Shown piece after piece: positions 52,093-53,924 of a DNA stretch of 53,924 nucleotides. The notes beneath the pieces are model-generated. The model saw nothing but the letters and a program-made list of their open reading frames with translations. It did no database searches and was not told the DNA's origin. A program made the translations under genes and the position numbers. Every line of letters begins with the position of its first letter. The first letter of the stretch is position 1. The stretch is from an uncultured Chthonomonas sp. (GTDB lineage: Bacteria; Armatimonadota; Chthonomonadetes; Chthonomonadales; Chthonomonadaceae), in NCBI GenBank assembly GCA_903919615.1, contig CAIXIX010000325.1:1-53924 (forward strand), in the 5' to 3' direction.

Positions 52093-52310
52093 GGAGCACA
52101 TCCTCCCAGTTTGTGTCGCGACTTGCCATTGAATATTTGCTGCATAGACGAGCCATTTATCTGCTCGAACTTGCACAGTCGATAGTGCAGCGACAAATCC
52201 AAATTAAGCACATTATAGACGTAACTACTCTGCAAGCCGATAATGTCTACCTGCATTATCTGGTCCATACTATACACTGCCCACGATTCGTTCCCATTCT
52301 GCTTTAACAT
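52089..52310 (-). CDS. Small protein candidate coupled to the tail-anchored protein gene (73 aa)
   Basis: The frame runs from ATG 52310 to a TGA that overlaps the GTG start of the next gene by four bases, a typical operon arrangement. The protein is polar and aromatic (NESWAVYSMDQIMQVDIIGLQ, then NVLNLDLSLHYRLCKFEQ) with no hydrophobic helix and no recognised motif. The ribosome site (GAGCC) is weak. The overlap is the main evidence; it may instead be chance. Confidence 0.4.
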   Translation of the reverse strand: MLKQNGNESWAVYSMDQIMQVDIIGLQSSYVYNVLNLDLSLHYRLCKFEQINGSSMQQIFNGKSRHKLGGCAP

Positions 52311-52496
52311 TTGGCTCGAGTGAACATATTTGCAAGTCTTCGGTGTCTTCGGAAGGCTTCCTGCCTGCTGTTTCTGTTCTTCAATTGCTAAAAGATAATC
52401 GCGTCAGGTCGTAGGAGTAACCTGCGCATTAAGTAGCGAATATATAGCGCAATCGGGAATATCCCCGCACTGAGATAGAACGGGAGCAGCAGCGAT

Positions 52497-53828
52497 ATGG
52501 CGTTCGACGAAAAGAGCATTACGCGAAGGGAGTTGATCGGGGCAGCCGGAGCTGTAGGTTTTGCTGCCGCTTCGATCCGACCTGTTCATGCAGAAGCTAC
52601 CTACAGAGCACGGAGCGTTGGTGCAGGCGATAAGCTTGTCCTGGGGCTCATCGGCTGCGGCGGCATGGGCGCGAACGATATGAAGCAGCTCATTAAGAAG
52701 CCGGAAGTTCAGATTGCTGCGCTTTGCGATGTCGATAAGAATCGAATGCCGAACGATATTAACACGGTCACCGAAAAATACGGTAAGGCGCCGGAACTTT
52801 ACGGCGACTACCGGAAGATGCTCGAGCGAAAAGACATCGATGGCGTCATCATCGGCACACCCGACCACTGGCATGCGCTCAACCTGATCCACGCTGTTGA
52901 AGCCGGTAAGGACGTCTACTGCGAAAAGCCAATCTCGCACGACATCACCGAAGCCAAGTCGATGGCGGCAGCCGCAAAGCACTACAAGAAAATTGTTCAG
53001 GTCGGCACCTGGCAGCGCAGCACTCAAGATTTTACTAGCGCAGTAGACTATGTGCGCAGCGGCAAGCTTGGGAAGCTCGCGAAGATCCACTGCTGGAAGG
53101 TAGAGGAGCGAGGCGCCGGTCGCGGTGTGCATGCGCCTGTTCCGCCGAACTTGGATTTTGAGATGTGGACCGGCCCCGCAGCAGCTTTCCCCTATATGGC
53201 AAATCACGTCCATAACGCGTGGCGCTGGTTTTACAATACTGGCACTGGCAAGACTGGTGATTGGGGCGTGCATATGATCGATATCGGCCTGCTTGGTGCG
53301 AGCAAAGATACCGATCTTGTTATGCCGACAGAGATTTCCGCATATGGCGGCAAATTCACCTTTGTGGACGACGATCGTGACGCGCCAGATACGGTGCAGG
53401 CGATCATGCGCTTCAAGGATCCAGATCTGCTGTTACACTGGGAGACAGGGAAAGATCAGCCAGGTCGGCCGGATCACGGCACCGAGTTCGTAAGCACCGA
53501 TGGGAAGACGCTCAGAGTATGGCGAGGTGGTCTGAAACTGTTTGATGCGTTCGGTGAGCAGCTTCCGATCGAGCAGACACCCGCGACAAACGACCATTGG
53601 CAAAACTGGGTGGACTGCGTTAAGTCCCGGGAGCAGCCAAGATCCAACATCGCCTCCATGGCTCAGACGACAATCACATGTCATCTGATCAATGTCGCGC
53701 TTTTGGCGCAACAGTCGATCACGTGGAATAAGGAAAAGATGGACCTCATCGGCAAAGCTGGTAAAGACACGATCTACTACCATCGAGAATACCGGAAGCC
53801 GTGGAAACTGCCGATCTATAGAGGGTAA
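52497..53828 (+). CDS. Tat-exported Gfo/Idh/MocA oxidoreductase (paralogue 2)
   Basis: The 443-residue protein has a Tat signal (ITRRELIGAAGAVGFAAASI). The Rossmann motif is LGLIGCGGMGANDMKQLI, and VYCEKPISHDITEAKSMA carries EKP. VQVGTWQRSTQDF, TGDWGVHMIDIGLLG and DHWQNWVDCVKSREQPRSNIASMAQTT match the protein at 33877-35211 block for block, so the two are paralogues of one exported subgroup. The insert KVEERGAGRGVHAPVPPN differs between them, which may change substrate. The ATG has GGGAG upstream at loose spacing. It is the last gene of the window; nothing is seen after it. Confidence 0.94.
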   Translation: MAFDEKSITRRELIGAAGAVGFAAASIRPVHAEATYRARSVGAGDKLVLGLIGCGGMGANDMKQLIKKPEVQIAALCDVDKNRMPNDINTVTEKYGKAPELYGDYRKMLERKDIDGVIIGTPDHWHALNLIHAVEAGKDVYCEKPISHDITEAKSMAAAAKHYKKIVQVGTWQRSTQDFTSAVDYVRSGKLGKLAKIHCWKVEERGAGRGVHAPVPPNLDFEMWTGPAAAFPYMANHVHNAWRWFYNTGTGKTGDWGVHMIDIGLLGASKDTDLVMPTEISAYGGKFTFVDDDRDAPDTVQAIMRFKDPDLLLHWETGKDQPGRPDHGTEFVSTDGKTLRVWRGGLKLFDAFGEQLPIEQTPATNDHWQNWVDCVKSREQPRSNIASMAQTTITCHLINVALLAQQSITWNKEKMDLIGKAGKDTIYYHREYRKPWKLPIYRG

Positions 53829-53924
53829 CAAGGTAGACGGGTAAGTTGGTAATAATTTGCTACCGCCCGGCAGACGCGCATTCCAGATCTCACGTAATAC
53901 CTTCCGCTAAATACGCCGATTTCA

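Noticed and set aside
52113-52307. 64-codon plus-strand frame before the last Gfo/Idh gene
   Set aside because: Lies opposite the coupled small genes and has no start site support.
52404-53273. 289-codon open frame opposite the second Tat Gfo/Idh gene
   Set aside because: Antisense shadow of a well-conserved gene; its sequence resembles the reverse of that family, with no ribosome site.
1-53924. CRISPR array, transposase, integrase or phage genes
   Set aside because: No spaced short repeats and no recognisable mobile-element protein were found on either strand; the only clear long repeat is the ~145-bp pair near the ankyrin gene.

Overview
This is a moderate-GC (low-to-mid 50s by eye) bacterial chromosome segment. 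No phage or plasmid backbone, CRISPR array or transposase was seen. Secreted beta-propeller proteins, DUF1501 and DUF1549/DUF1553 proteins with CxxCH motifs, Tat-exported Gfo/Idh/MocA oxidoreductases, ThuA proteins, ECF sigma/zinc anti-sigma pairs and good Shine-Dalgarno sites together suggest Armatimonadota. Planctomycetota, Verrucomicrobiota or Acidobacteriota remain possible. This is an inference from gene content; no rRNA or marker gene is present.

Layout. 1-3.2 kb: the end of a secreted protein gene, an ECF sigma factor with an RsrA-like zinc anti-sigma factor and a matching ECF-type promoter, a secreted lactonase-type beta-propeller, and a complete tRNA-Asn unit with promoter and terminator. 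3.4-7.0 kb: a 1214-residue secreted protein of unknown function. 7.0-10.8 kb: a decaying accessory stretch holding a HEAT-like gene broken by an in-frame stop, a truncated copy of an ankyrin membrane protein beside its intact paralogue, and a ~145-bp direct repeat after each copy. 10.8-12.9 kb: a ygiD-type dioxygenase and a YceI protein, divergent from a MarR regulator across a region with two direct repeats 40 bp apart. 12.9-19.9 kb: a four-gene minus-strand operon (DUF1549/DUF1553, DUF1501, WD40 propeller, PPC/Ig protein with a haem-binding motif).

20-24.5 kb: a GNAT acetyltransferase, two small-protein candidates, a CocE-type hydrolase and a clan-A glycosidase. 24.5-30.2 kb: a minus-strand catabolic cluster (aldehyde dehydrogenase, PuuA-like glutamine-synthetase-fold ligase, SDR, tiny membrane protein, APC permease), probably for an amine or polyamine. 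30.4-33.7 kb: an amidohydrolase, a Gfo/Idh/MocA protein and a ThuA protein in a row. 33.8-37.9 kb: a minus-strand group with a LolA-like protein, a histidine phosphatase, an FtsX-type permease and a Tat Gfo/Idh/MocA protein. 38.3-41 kb: succinate dehydrogenase/fumarate reductase flavoprotein and iron-sulfur subunits without a membrane anchor gene.

41-42.7 kb: a second ECF sigma/anti-sigma pair, here with a membrane-spanning anti-sigma factor. 42.9-47.9 kb: an anchored unknown protein, a Gfo/Idh/MocA protein, a kinase-fold protein fused to a long right-handed beta-helix whose catalytic motifs look degenerate, and a stand-alone receiver protein. 47.9-48.5 kb: strong inverted repeats without genes. 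48.5-53.9 kb: a propeller/phosphoesterase fusion, a DUF7009-like protein, a coupled pair of small ORFs and a second Tat Gfo/Idh/MocA paralogue. The least familiar element is the pseudokinase/beta-helix protein with its neighbouring receiver protein, followed by the structured intergenic element at 48.0 kb.
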